Positions 14,704-22,763 are shown, numbered from the stretch's first letter. The stretch: DNA of 64,000 bases from Pseudoxanthomonas sp. Root630 (GCF_001427585.1 NZ_LMGY01000017.1:297863-361862), one strand, 5' to 3'. The notes: generated by a model not told the origin, from the letters alone. Made by a program: numbers and translations.

Positions 14704-15429
14704 TTGAGCGAACAAGGAATACAGCATTCTGTAACGCGTAGAAGGCATACTGCCGCGACTCCGATTGGACAGCGCTGGATGCATCGTTTCGATGGTTTTG
14801 TCGCCGCGCGTAAGGGTGACCTGCGCAGAATTGCATACGCGACACAGGGCGAGTTCGAGATCGATGATCTGATCCAAGAGGCTTGGGTCATTGCTGTTGA
14901 GATCAGTGGTGAAATGGAGGAGCCGTTCGACTTCTCCAACGTAGATCACCAAGAACGTCTTCTCGCGCGCATGTACGTGCGCTTCGTGAAGTACGCGGAC
15001 AAAACTGTTCGGTTCGCAGTGAAGCTGGATCGTGGTTGGGATGAGCCGGCCGAGGAGACGGTTGGTGCCACGCTATCCAAGGTTCTATCCGGGCCCGAGT
15101 CGGATGATCCATTGGTCCGCGGGCTGATCGAAGATCAAGCGTCTGAGCTGATGGAGATGGTGCGGGCCAGCTACTCACAGGCGGCCGCTTACGTAATCCT
15201 GTTGTCCAGGGTGGACTGGGACCTGGGAGACTTGGCCGATCTGATCTGGGTGGGACGAGACACTGCCAGGCGCCGGTTAGGTCGCGCGGCAGGGCTGGTC
15301 GCCGTTCAGCCATCCTGTTTCGACGGGGTAGAGCAGATCCCTGAGGACTTCCACCCATGGCGGCGGCGCTGGATTGCCGGAGCGCGCTACTTCACCCCAG
15401 AGGGGCAGGGGATGTTCTGGCCCGTTTAA
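14704..15429 (+). CDS. Sigma-70 region-2-like protein, 241 aa
   Basis: The frame opens at TTG 14704, while ATG 14779 is an alternative start; neither has a strong ribosome binding site. Residues about 45-66 (RRIAYATQGEFEIDDLIQEAW) match the sigma region 2.1/2.2 pattern, including the DLIQEA box. The C-terminal part (YVILLSRVDWDLGDLADLIWVGRDTARRRLG) could be a region-4-like HTH. It may direct transcription of island genes, or be a DNA-binding protein with a sigma-like fold. It is divergent from two AlpA-like genes. Confidence 0.55.
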   Translation: MSEQGIQHSVTRRRHTAATPIGQRWMHRFDGFVAARKGDLRRIAYATQGEFEIDDLIQEAWVIAVEISGEMEEPFDFSNVDHQERLLARMYVRFVKYADKTVRFAVKLDRGWDEPAEETVGATLSKVLSGPESDDPLVRGLIEDQASELMEMVRASYSQAAAYVILLSRVDWDLGDLADLIWVGRDTARRRLGRAAGLVAVQPSCFDGVEQIPEDFHPWRRRWIAGARYFTPEGQGMFWPV

Positions 15430-15451
15430 GCGGGGTGGCCGCCGTGGCGCT

Positions 15452-15781
15452 CTAAGCTCTCTGGCGCCTCTGGGCGGCCCTTTGCCGCTCCGCCCACTCG
15501 TCCAGCTCGGACTTCCGCCACATCCGCCGCTTGCCCACCCTCAGGGCCACCGGGAACCCCGGCTGGCAGGCGAAGGCCAGGAACGTCTTCTTGGGCATCT
15601 GGCCGAGGTAGGCCGCCCCAGCCCCCGCACACAGCCAGCGGTCCCCGTTGACCAGGGCGGCGATAAGTTCCAACAGGCGTTGGTCTGCGTTAGTCGAGTC
15701 GGTGTCCACGGACCAATCATCGCGGATCCTTGTCGCAGAGTTTGCGACTTCCAGGGCATTCCGGATAGACGTCAAGCCCAA
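15452..15781 (-). CDS. Third AlpA-like HTH protein, about 109 aa
   Basis: Residues about 50-100 (CAGAGAAYLGQMPKKTFLAF, then PGFPVALRVGKRRMWRKSELDEWAERQ) have the AlpA-type HTH and wing with the 'GFP' turn. The start is uncertain: the frame begins with TTG at 15781 and has no convincing ribosome binding site; an internal GTG is possible. It converges on the sigma-like gene, with 22 nt between the stops. Three such regulators within 2 kb suggest remains of more than one mobile element. Confidence 0.55.
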   Translation of the reverse strand: MGLTSIRNALEVANSATRIRDDWSVDTDSTNADQRLLELIAALVNGDRWLCAGAGAAYLGQMPKKTFLAFACQPGFPVALRVGKRRMWRKSELDEWAERQRAAQRRQRA

Positions 15782-15802
15782 GGGCGCAATGGTCTAAAGT
15801 GG

Positions 15803-16501
15803 ATGCAATCAAGTAGGCGGGAATATGATGTGGAAAAGTCCTGGGTCACTATCCTCGTATCTGTAATTGCAGGCTGGTTGCTAGGCCAAATTACGGCAAT
15901 TGCAAAGCTCCTTTACCAGCGGCGAACCCTGCGTCGCACTCTTGCAGAAGAGGTTGAAGGCCTCAATCAGGGCGCAGTTCGTATCTGGCTCAGTCTCGCC
16001 AGATCGCTGCAGATTGCGACGAATCGTGGTTTGGACAACGGTGTTCCGTTACCTCTGAAAGGTGAAGTCTATCGACACCACTACAAGGATGCGCTGCTCG
16101 CAATCAACAAGTATCAGCGACAGTCGCTAGAGATGCTGTATCAGTACGTGGAACAAGTCGAGCAGGCGCTTGGGAGATTGACTGCCCACAACCAAGAGAT
16201 CAGAGCGAAGCATGCGTCTCAAGGCTCATTTGATCTCGCAGACCTGGACAGATACAAGGACAAAATTAGGGCGTTAATGCATCTGGTTGCGGATATCAAG
16301 TGGCACGCTCGACACTACTTGGAACACCCACTTCTACCTGATCTGCAATATCTCTCTCCAGAGCATAAGGCTTACGTCCGCTATCTGGATCAAGTGCGGG
16401 AGGAAATCGCGAAGATTGAGCGTCTAGCGGAGGGGCTTGGCCAAGAGGGTTGGGAGAACGCCTACATTCCTAAAATCTTCGACGACATTCCAGATTCCTA
16501 G
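15803..16501 (+). CDS. Membrane-anchored helical protein of unknown function, 232 aa
   Basis: The start is either ATG 15803 or GTG 15830; the latter has AGGCGG about 10 nt upstream. One N-terminal membrane helix (WVTILVSVIAGWLLGQITAI) is followed by a basic patch (YQRRTLRRTL) and an all-helical cytosolic domain with long amphipathic stretches. No catalytic motif is visible. Small membrane-anchored proteins of this shape are common in defence and mobile-element cargo. It is convergent with the SRAP gene (13-nt gap). Confidence 0.6.
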   Translation: MQSSRREYDVEKSWVTILVSVIAGWLLGQITAIAKLLYQRRTLRRTLAEEVEGLNQGAVRIWLSLARSLQIATNRGLDNGVPLPLKGEVYRHHYKDALLAINKYQRQSLEMLYQYVEQVEQALGRLTAHNQEIRAKHASQGSFDLADLDRYKDKIRALMHLVADIKWHARHYLEHPLLPDLQYLSPEHKAYVRYLDQVREEIAKIERLAEGLGQEGWENAYIPKIFDDIPDS

Positions 16502-16514
16502 CCACTCGACCTAT

Positions 16515-17480
16515 CTAAGCCGCCCTTGCTACTTGGTGCTCGTAGTACGCCTCCGGCCGATCGTCCAAGATGGCCTGCAGTTCTTCGATTGAGCGCCCCT
16601 CAGGTGTCAGCCAGCGGTCCACGTTCTCGGGCTTGATCTGGATGATGGTTCGATCATGGCCAGCCGCTGCCACTTCTGGAGCCGGGTCGTCTGTGATTGC
16701 TGCGAACGATAGGAGATGTCCATCGCCGTCCGGGGACTCGTTCCACAGGCAAGCGATGATCATGTCCTGCTCAGGCTTGGGCCGGAACTCCAGGACGACG
16801 TTCTCCGTGGATTCGCCCTCGGCAAGCTCCCGATGCTCCATCAGGTGGCGCTCGACGTTCTCATAGAAGGCGTTGACAATGATGATCCCATGCTTGTGGC
16901 CGAATAAGGCATCCCAGGTCTTGGGGATGCTGTCGCGCCGGGCGTTGTAGGTCCCGGGGTACTTGCGCTCTATGTACTCGTTCCAGCCTGGCAGCCGGCA
17001 CTGGTAGCGCATAGGCTTGATCAACTTCCGGCCGCCCTCCATGGCGATCACAGGGGCGTAGTTCCCAGGGAAGAACCGAGCATCCCTGGGCAACGGTTCC
17101 GCGCGCAGCAAGTCGTCTAGATCCAGCTTCAGCTTGCTGATCTTCTCGCTCGAGATCCGGAGATCCTCCTGCGCCTTCTTGGTGACCTTGGTCTGCAGGG
17201 CCCGCGCTGCGTCCGCCTGGCGCTTCTTCTGCTTGAATAGCTCCTGCTGGAGCTCAGTTTCCCGTTCCGCCCGCTGGCGCTGTATCTCGCGCCAGATCTC
17301 CCGTGCTTTCGGGTCGCTCAGTCCCCGGAACCAGTCGTCCACCGCCTTAGGGCGGCGTCTCTTCTTCGCCCGGTCTGGCGCTGCCCAGACGTTCTCGGCG
17401 AAATCCTCCAAACTCATCGTCGCGCCATAGAGCCGCACGTATTTGTCGTAGTCGGCCTGGATCATCGCGGAGTAGCACAT
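16515..17480 (-). CDS. SRAP/HMCES-like DNA-protein crosslink protein, 321 aa
   Basis: The product starts MCYS, which after Met removal exposes the catalytic Cys2 that HMCES/YedK proteins use to crosslink abasic sites. The other active-site positions are present: Asn in TYNARRDSI, Glu in NAFYENVE and His in AAGHDRTIIQI. The family normally has about 220 residues; here about 70 residues of charged coiled coil (around 65-120, IQRQRAERETELQQELFKQ) are inserted near the N-terminus. It protects abasic sites in single-stranded DNA. It stands near two other repair genes in this island. Confidence 0.8.
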   Translation of the reverse strand: MCYSAMIQADYDKYVRLYGATMSLEDFAENVWAAPDRAKKRRRPKAVDDWFRGLSDPKAREIWREIQRQRAERETELQQELFKQKKRQADAARALQTKVTKKAQEDLRISSEKISKLKLDLDDLLRAEPLPRDARFFPGNYAPVIAMEGGRKLIKPMRYQCRLPGWNEYIERKYPGTYNARRDSIPKTWDALFGHKHGIIIVNAFYENVERHLMEHRELAEGESTENVVLEFRPKPEQDMIIACLWNESPDGDGHLLSFAAITDDPAPEVAAAGHDRTIIQIKPENVDRWLTPEGRSIEELQAILDDRPEAYYEHQVARAA

Positions 17481-17689
17481 GGCCCGTCTCTAGTCCCGGA
17501 TGGGCCGATCGTACCAAGACCTCCGGCTATTTTTTTGTCCGCGCGCTTGTTGACCCGCCCCGGCGAGCCTAAGATCGACGGCGTTAGGGGCCAACCCATG
17601 GTGGGGCGGAGTGTCGTGGCTGAGTCGCGGCATTTGGACTGGGGGGGGGGCGTCGGTTTAGGAAAGTTGGCTGCTCGTGGGGGTCTTCG

Positions 17690-18154
17690 ATGCGCCTCGC
17701 ACTACTTGCTATTACCCTTCTTATGAACACCAGCGGATTTGCTGCAGACATTGCATCCTGCTCGGACCCCGAGGGTTATGCATATTTCCCAGAAACTGGC
17801 CTCGTCGGTAAGGAGGGCAGCGGCTGGTCGGCCGATCGAATCTCTGGCGGTATCGTCAAGCTCGTAAAGCTTTCCGATGGCGAATACGACGTGCTATTTG
17901 TGGATGCAACAAAGGACATCATTTCGGCGCGCGGAGACGGTGCGACCATCCTCCCCCTTAACGTTGGGGAGAGTGCGTTCTCGGTATTGGTGGTCTATCC
18001 GGGAAAGACGGCGGAAGTCTTTACGTTCCTCCGGACCACGTCAGGAGGCCTCGAGTTTCTGCACGTCACGAGTAGAGCCGGGGACGAAGTTCCGATCGCG
18101 AAAGCCGGTGTCATGCGTGGTCCCTGCAGCTATATTCATTTCGGTGAGTTGTAG
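17690..18154 (+). CDS. Small secreted protein of unknown function, 154 aa
   Basis: ATG 17690 begins a clear signal peptide (RLALLAITLLMNTSGFAAD, cleavage likely after GFA). The mature 130 residues look beta-rich, with two Cys (ASCSD near the N-terminus and GPCSY near the C-terminus) that could form a disulfide. No family was recognised. It has a weak ribosome binding site. The upstream gap (17,481-17,689) contains a run of ten G at 17,641-17,650 and no other feature. Confidence 0.55.
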   Translation: MRLALLAITLLMNTSGFAADIASCSDPEGYAYFPETGLVGKEGSGWSADRISGGIVKLVKLSDGEYDVLFVDATKDIISARGDGATILPLNVGESAFSVLVVYPGKTAEVFTFLRTTSGGLEFLHVTSRAGDEVPIAKAGVMRGPCSYIHFGEL

Positions 18155-18404
18155 GCTGAGAAACATGTCCGCGTAGAGCCTGATCTCGAGTCGGCTCAAT
18201 AGTGATGTTGGGAGGGAGTACAACTAATCCTACTCTTCCCAACCGGAGGTATTGATTCTCGAGCATGCGCGCTAGGAAGATATCAAAGTGCTCAATGACG
18301 ACGTGGATTTTGAGGGTGCGCTGTACCCTCGGTAGCCGATCAGCTACCTAACTGTTCATAGAAGCGAATGCCTTCTGCGAAGCTTAAATCAGGCTCGAGG
18401 TAGG
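18155..18404. other. Non-coding gap with several hairpins
   Basis: Three stem-loops stand out: GTTGGGA/TCCCAAC closing a long imperfect hairpin at 18,207-18,243, GAGGGT/ACCCTC at 18,312-18,330, and GGTAGC/GCTACC at 18,331-18,348. The last two are in tandem. They may be part of a structured RNA or only terminators; no T-tracts follow. Confidence 0.35.
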
Positions 18405-18632
18405 ATGGACGAATTGCAACTGCTGGCCGCAGCATGCGCGCGCTGCCGCTTGGGCGAATGCGGGATTGATTACATCGTCTTCTACCGGCGCCCTGACCTT
18501 GCACAGCAGGTGGCCACTGCTTGTGACGATCTAGGCTGTCATTTGAGCCAGGCCCACGACCGGGCACGTGAACTTACTCGAGTTCTGGCAAATGATCTGT
18601 CTTCCTGTCCGAAACACCGCTCGAGGATGTAG
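18405..18632 (+). CDS. Possible small protein, 75 aa
   Basis: ATG 18405 has GAGGTAGG directly upstream. The product (begins MDELQLLAAACARCRLGECG) is helical with a cluster of Cys in the first 22 residues and more later (CDDLGCHL, SSCPKH). No family is recognised. It stands alone between two gaps. The next gap (18,633-18,822) shows nothing convincing. Confidence 0.4.
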   Translation: MDELQLLAAACARCRLGECGIDYIVFYRRPDLAQQVATACDDLGCHLSQAHDRARELTRVLANDLSSCPKHRSRM

Positions 18633-18822
18633 GATGCCGCGCTACATATGCGCCGATCCGGCGCCGTTTAGTTTCGCGACCGCGTCCAGGCGATCTGTTG
18701 GTTGAGTCGTCACAGACACAGAACATGTCCCGAGGCGATGGAGTAGTTCAATCGGGCTCTCGGAAGAGAGGGAGATGGCATTTTGGCACTCCTGGCCCCG
18801 GTGGCTCATGGCGAAGCGCCGA

Positions 18823-19251
18823 CTAGGGCGAAAACTCTCCTGGGGTCGCGAGCCCGCTGCGAATCAGTTCGGCTTGGACGGCTTCCTCAATCTCCGCTCC
18901 GCACTCCTCGGTGCATCCGTCGAACAACGGTGCTTTCGCTGAGTCCACGGCTCGCCAGAAGGCGGCCTCGTCCTGGGTTGCGTCTGGAAGGTCTTCCAGC
19001 GCAGCCAGGAACATGTCCCAGAGCGGGCCGCCCAGACGCTCCTGGGCGAGAGTCGTATCCCGAATGCCGAGCAAGCCGCTCAGCTCAAGGAGGCGGTCGT
19101 ATACCTCCACCTTCAGCTCTGGTGGAGCCTCCTCCTGGACTTGGGCCCATAGGGTCTCGATGAAGTCGTGCGGATTGCTGCCGACCTGACCATCCCGAAT
19201 GGCGGCCTCGGCTTCATCCAAACGTTCGCGGATTTGCTCGACGGTTAGCAT
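18823..19251 (-). CDS. Hypothetical acidic helical protein, 142 aa
   Basis: The start is ATG 19251, or GTG 19266 five codons upstream. The product (MLTVEQIRERLDEAEAAIRDG...) is acidic and almost wholly helical, with four Cys (two in DGCTEECGAE). It is the third gene of a minus-strand set behind a small basic protein and the Mpg glycosylase, with about 12-27 nt to the latter. No function can be assigned. Confidence 0.55.
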   Translation of the reverse strand: MLTVEQIRERLDEAEAAIRDGQVGSNPHDFIETLWAQVQEEAPPELKVEVYDRLLELSGLLGIRDTTLAQERLGGPLWDMFLAALEDLPDATQDEAAFWRAVDSAKAPLFDGCTEECGAEIEEAVQAELIRSGLATPGEFSP

Positions 19252-19278
19252 GGGCTGACTGTGCACCTCAGTTCGTAG

Positions 19279-19890
19279 TCACGGCGTGAGATTCGCCGGG
19301 GGGAGCCTCGGGGCGCGGGAAACGAACGGGTTCCCCAGCACATGCCAGCGCCACGGGTGATCCCGGCCTTTGGATATCCCGACCCGGGGGGTCGTTGCAG
19401 GCTTGGCCGGCGGTGGGACCCCGTCATCCGCCACCCATACCCCGCGATCAACCGTGACGAGGTCCGCGCCGTTGAGCTCACCTGTGATACCCAATGCTTG
19501 CGCCAGCTTGCCTGGCCCATTTCCTAGGTCGACCGCGCGTCTTGGGAGCCCGCGGGCCTCTTGAATCGCCTCCAGGCGCTTGACAGGCTCGATGGCGCGC
19601 AAGAGCACGCCGAAGCCTTGGCCGACTTCGCCACAGACGGTGTTGGCACACCAGTGGATCCCGTAGCTGAAATAGACATACAGGTGGCCTGCCTCTCCGA
19701 ACATGGTGGCATTGCGGACCGTCTTGCCGCGGTAGGTGTGGGCAGCTGGATCCTCTGAGCCGCAGTAGGCCTCGACCTCGACGATCCGTCCCGCCCGGCC
19801 GTCAGCCACTACGATCAACTTATTGAGCAGTTCGGGGGCGACGATTCGCGGGTCGCGAGCATAGAACGAACGGGGGAGAGGAGGTCCCAT
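19279..19890 (-). CDS. mpg: DNA-3-methyladenine glycosylase (AAG/Mpg family), 203 aa
   Basis: The family pattern runs through the whole product: LPRSFYARDPRIVAPELLNK, IVEVEAYCGSEDPAAHTYRG, TMFGEAGHLYVYFSYGIHWC, GVLLRAIEP, LGNGPGKLAQALGI. The catalytic Glu is in VEVEAY and the AHTYRGKT loop is intact. The enzyme removes alkylated and deaminated purines to start base excision repair. It leaves abasic sites, the lesion the nearby SRAP-type protein handles. The start overlaps the preceding stop (TGAGATG), so it is coupled to the gene upstream. Confidence 0.9.
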   Translation of the reverse strand: MGPPLPRSFYARDPRIVAPELLNKLIVVADGRAGRIVEVEAYCGSEDPAAHTYRGKTVRNATMFGEAGHLYVYFSYGIHWCANTVCGEVGQGFGVLLRAIEPVKRLEAIQEARGLPRRAVDLGNGPGKLAQALGITGELNGADLVTVDRGVWVADDGVPPPAKPATTPRVGISKGRDHPWRWHVLGNPFVSRAPRLPPANLTP

Positions 19891-19891
19891 C

Positions 19892-20206
19892 TCAGGCCGC
19901 CTTTCGTCTTCCGCCCAAAGTCGACGAGAGGGGACGGGACGGCTCCACGGGCCGCCCGCAGGCCCTCGCGACCATACGCTCCCGCTGCTTCACCCAGCGT
20001 TGTGCCCAGCCCTTCCCGCGGTCCAGCGAGCGCACGGCGTATTCCAGAGGTTCGATCCCGTGCCCCTTCAGCACGACCCGGATGAGCCAGCCAGCGCCCA
20101 TGGGGCCCACCGTCACGATGGGGCAGTCTTTGAGCAGAAGCGTGTGCTGGCCGTCCTCATCAGCGTGCCAGACGTATGCAGGAGGGAGGTCAATGGGGGC
20201 GGCCAT
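19892..20206 (-). CDS. Hypothetical protein upstream of mpg, about 104 aa
   Basis: ATG 20206 or GTG 20212 are both possible starts; GGATCG is the nearest purine stretch. The N-terminal 60 residues look like a small beta-sheet domain (YVWHADEDGQHTLLLKDCPI), the C-terminus is strongly basic (ending GGRRKAA). It is the first gene of the minus-strand repair transcript and is divergent from the cho-like gene. No family was recognised. Confidence 0.55.
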   Translation of the reverse strand: MAAPIDLPPAYVWHADEDGQHTLLLKDCPIVTVGPMGAGWLIRVVLKGHGIEPLEYAVRSLDRGKGWAQRWVKQRERMVARACGRPVEPSRPLSSTLGGRRKAA

Positions 20207-20291
20207 AGTCACGATCCGTGGTGGTGGATAGCCACACGTTACTCAGCGGCCGTGGATGGGCCGTCAAGGTCGGACTATCGATCGCTTGCCG

Positions 20292-20306
20292 TTCAGCGAA
20301 ATACTA
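20292..20306. promoter_or_regulatory. Candidate LexA (SOS) box between divergent repair genes
   Basis: The published Xanthomonad/Xylella-type LexA motif is TTAG-N6-TACTA. At 20,292-20,306 the sequence is TTCA-N6-TACTA: the right half and spacing are perfect and the left half matches at two of four bases. It lies in the 206-nt region shared by the mpg transcript and the cho-like gene, both of which repair DNA. The match is imperfect. Confidence 0.35.
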
Positions 20307-20412
20307 ATAGCGAGGGACGCACTGAGCGGCTAGGCTTCGCTACCGTCGCAATTGCTGCGACGTTCTCGCCAGACGATCGCAGCTGGCCGGTGCCCCACAC
20401 GCTACGCACGTC

Positions 20413-21258
20413 ATGTTGTTTCGTCGCCAAGAACGCGAGAAGTTCCCCTACGAGTACCCCAGCCATCTGCGGGAATTGGCGGCCGAGCTGCCCAGGGCCG
20501 CTGGCGTGTACCAGTTCCACGGGGAAGAGCAGTCCGTCCCCCTCTACGTCGGCAAGAGCGTCGATCTCCGGACACGGGTGCTCAGCCACCTACGAGAGCC
20601 CGGCGAGGCGCGCATGCTGTCCCAGACCCGCCGTATCACCCATGTCCGAACAGCCGGTGACCTGGGCGCCCAGCTGCTGGAGGCCCACCAGATCAAGACG
20701 CTGCAGCCGCTCTACAACAAGAAGCTGCGGCGGACTCATCGGATTTGCTCGATAGCGCTGGATCTGGGAGGGGTGCGTTACGCGTTCTCCAACGAGCCCA
20801 ACTTTCGTCTCCGGACGAACCTCTATGGCCTTTTCGGCAGCAAGATGGCCGCCATGGACAAGCTTAGAGCTCTGGCGGACGAACACGAGCTCTGTTGTGC
20901 GCGCATTGGCCTAGAACGGACGCCGGGCGGCCGCCCCTGCTTCCGCCATTCAATCGGCCGTTGCCGCGGAGCTTGCGCCGGGAAGGAGCCTGGGCGGGAC
21001 CACGACGAACGCCTGCTAACGGCGCTCAGGGGGATCGAAGTCGCCAAGTGGCCCTACAAGGGCAGGGTGGCGATTGAGGAGCGAGACGGGAAGCTCAGGC
21101 AGCTCCACGTAATTGACCATTGGAACTACCTAGGGAGCGCCGGATCCTTGCGCGAGGCCAGGCGGATCAAGGGCGACTCGGGGCAATTCGACCGGGACGA
21201 CTATTACATTGTGGCGCGGCCCATCCTCTCGGGCGAGCTGAGGGTGCGGGAGCTCTAG
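20413..21258 (+). CDS. cho: Cho-like GIY-YIG excinuclease, 281 aa
   Basis: Residues about 13-100 form a UvrC-type GIY-YIG nuclease domain: GVYQFHGEE...LYVGKSVDLRTRVLSHL and the Glu of LLEAHQIKTLQPLYNKKL. The C-terminal half follows E. coli Cho: NLYGLFGSK, a Cys-containing CRGACAGKEP, WPYKGRVAIEERDG and DYYIVARPILSGEL. Length is close to E. coli Cho (about 295). Cho makes the 3' incision in nucleotide excision repair and is SOS-induced in E. coli. It lacks the UvrC C-terminal domains. The start has no good ribosome binding site. Confidence 0.85.
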   Translation: MLFRRQEREKFPYEYPSHLRELAAELPRAAGVYQFHGEEQSVPLYVGKSVDLRTRVLSHLREPGEARMLSQTRRITHVRTAGDLGAQLLEAHQIKTLQPLYNKKLRRTHRICSIALDLGGVRYAFSNEPNFRLRTNLYGLFGSKMAAMDKLRALADEHELCCARIGLERTPGGRPCFRHSIGRCRGACAGKEPGRDHDERLLTALRGIEVAKWPYKGRVAIEERDGKLRQLHVIDHWNYLGSAGSLREARRIKGDSGQFDRDDYYIVARPILSGELRVREL

Positions 21259-21313
21259 GCGGACGGTTCGAGCTGTCTCAGCTTGTGGGAAACAATGGGC
21301 CGAACATCCTCCC

Positions 21314-21850
21314 ATGGCGCTTCCCCAATCCTATCGCTGGTCAGACAACGCAGACGGCGGAGCCAACCTCTATCAGAACTACGCGTGCGTAGCGGCCATC
21401 AAGGCTGACGGCACCACGAAGCTGAAGTGGTGGCAGAAGGAGTTCCACTCGAAGGCCGCAAGCGTCGCCCAGGCGAAGCGGTTCATCGAGCGGTGGATCA
21501 ATGCCAGGAATAGTCCACGAGCATACGAGTGCGCACGATGGCGCAGTCGCTACGGCAAGGCTGCTGCGCCGCCGTCTGCTAGGCGCCAGGGGAGTGCGCT
21601 CGACTACAACAAGCTCTTGCAGCCCAGCGCCTCGGGTCTCAGCACTCGTGTGATTAAAGTGGACACGGTGCCTGACGACTTCGAATCGATTGCCGATGTA
21701 GGACAACCCCTACAGCGCTTCGCGAAGTCCTCTGGCTTGAATGTGACAGCCAAAGCGCCACATGCTCCCCTCGCCCAGCGCGGGACCAGTACGGTCGCTC
21801 AGCCGCGTCATGCGCCCCTCGAGCAGGGGCGACGGGCACTTGGACGTTAG
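21314..21850 (+). CDS. Hypothetical protein, 178 aa
   Basis: The N-terminal half (QSYRWSDNADGGANLYQNYA, then FIERWINARNSPRAYE) is aromatic and basic; the C-terminal half is low-complexity, rich in Ala, Pro, Gln and Arg. No recognised domain. The ribosome binding site is weak. It follows cho on the same strand at 55 nt. Codon composition is in line with its neighbours. Confidence 0.45.
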   Translation: MALPQSYRWSDNADGGANLYQNYACVAAIKADGTTKLKWWQKEFHSKAASVAQAKRFIERWINARNSPRAYECARWRSRYGKAAAPPSARRQGSALDYNKLLQPSASGLSTRVIKVDTVPDDFESIADVGQPLQRFAKSSGLNVTAKAPHAPLAQRGTSTVAQPRHAPLEQGRRALGR

Positions 21851-21870
21851 TTCGCTGCTACGATTGCGCG

Positions 21871-22386
21871 TCACAAACCACTCCTACTAGTGACTTCGGA
21901 CACGGAGTCGGTGACGAAAAAGAGGTGCCATGCGGCTCCTTGATTGTCGACGACAACGACGCTCCATTCTACTGCCCATGGCACTTGGTCAGTATCAGTC
22001 ATCGTTGAATCGTGGTTTTCGCCATTGAGGCCGGCCCATCCCCAATCGCTCTCCTTGCGGCAGCGCACTGCTGGTTCAGCAGACTTGTTGAAGCCCAAGG
22101 CTAGCAGGGGTGCTTGGTGACCGCGCTTGAAGCTGCTCGGCTCAATCTCGGTTTGCCATCGATCCGGCTCGATTGTCAGGAACTCAAACTTAGGAATCGA
22201 TTCCTCCCGTAGCCATCGGCCTGCTTTCGGGCCCGTAAGGGCCACCGCAATAGCCGTCTGCGTGCGGGGCATGTCTGCGGCCGTAACCTTGCTCTTCAAG
22301 TACCACTGGTCGTGGTGCTGAAACAGTGAGCCTGCAGGCATGGCACTAAACGTACCGACGGAAAAAACGGAAACTGGGATGGACAT
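21871..22386 (-). CDS. Hypothetical protein, 171 aa
   Basis: ATG 22386 with AGGGA 8 nt upstream is preferred over the more distal in-frame start. The product (SIPVSVFSVGTFSAMPAGSL...) looks like a compact beta-rich protein with Trp-rich segments (QWYLKSKV, WGWAGLNGENH, WAVEWSVVVVD). It lacks a signal peptide or membrane helix. It converges on the previous gene. No family was recognised. Confidence 0.5.
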   Translation of the reverse strand: MSIPVSVFSVGTFSAMPAGSLFQHHDQWYLKSKVTAADMPRTQTAIAVALTGPKAGRWLREESIPKFEFLTIEPDRWQTEIEPSSFKRGHQAPLLALGFNKSAEPAVRCRKESDWGWAGLNGENHDSTMTDTDQVPWAVEWSVVVVDNQGAAWHLFFVTDSVSEVTSRSGL

Positions 22387-22582
22387 TCTGAGTCCCTGAG
22401 ACGGTAGGTTCACGCAGTTTTGGGGTCCGACCCTCAGTCAATCAAGTTGTTCCTGTCCTGATGTCTACTTCCAGGCAGCCCAGTACCGAACCAATCGAGT
22501 TTCAAACCCATACCACGACAGTGAGAGCAGTCCCGCTCTCGACTCCAGGCCGGGCAATCCGGCCCCTAGAACAGGAGCTGTT

Positions 22583-22693
22583 GTGAACCTCCCCAAGCAA
22601 TCCGTACTCGAACACCTGGCCGCGTTCGCAGTGACCTTCCTCCTCGGCCTTCTCGTCTCCAAGGGCGGCCGCAACCCCTTCGACCCCGGCTAG
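22583..22693 (+). CDS. 36-aa single-pass membrane peptide of the satellite unit
   Basis: A GTG at 22,583 preceded by AGGAG (about 6 nt) opens 36 codons to TAG at 22,691. The peptide reads NLPKQSVLEH, then one hydrophobic helix (LAAFAVTFLLGLLV), then SKGGRNPFDPG. The size, topology and position, 40 nt before a strong hairpin, resemble small membrane proteins of filamentous-phage-like elements. This is too short for firm proof. Confidence 0.45.
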   Translation: MNLPKQSVLEHLAAFAVTFLLGLLVSKGGRNPFDPG

Positions 22694-22732
22694 GCCGGCG
22701 CAGATTGAGGCCCAGCAGGGCTGCATAAGCCC

Positions 22733-22763
22733 CCCCCGGAACCAACTTTTTTGGTTCCGGGGG
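22733..22763. terminator. Strong 13-bp hairpin
   Basis: CCCCCGGAACCAA (22,733-22,745) pairs perfectly with TTGGTTCCGGGGG (22,751-22,763) over a 5-nt loop. ATTTTT follows six bases downstream. It may terminate transcription of the small membrane gene, or be an origin hairpin for the Gp2-type replication gene that follows. Confidence 0.6.

Noticed and set aside
17641..17650. Run of ten G residues, considered as a phase-variable tract
   Set aside because: It lies in a non-coding gap about 40 nt from the next start and no frame depends on its length; a promoter-spacing effect is possible but unsupported.
18207..18243. Hairpin with GTTGGGA...TCCCAAC ends, considered as an integron attC site
   Set aside because: attC ends are RYYYAAC on the left and GTTRRRY on the right; the order here is reversed and no integron integrase is present.
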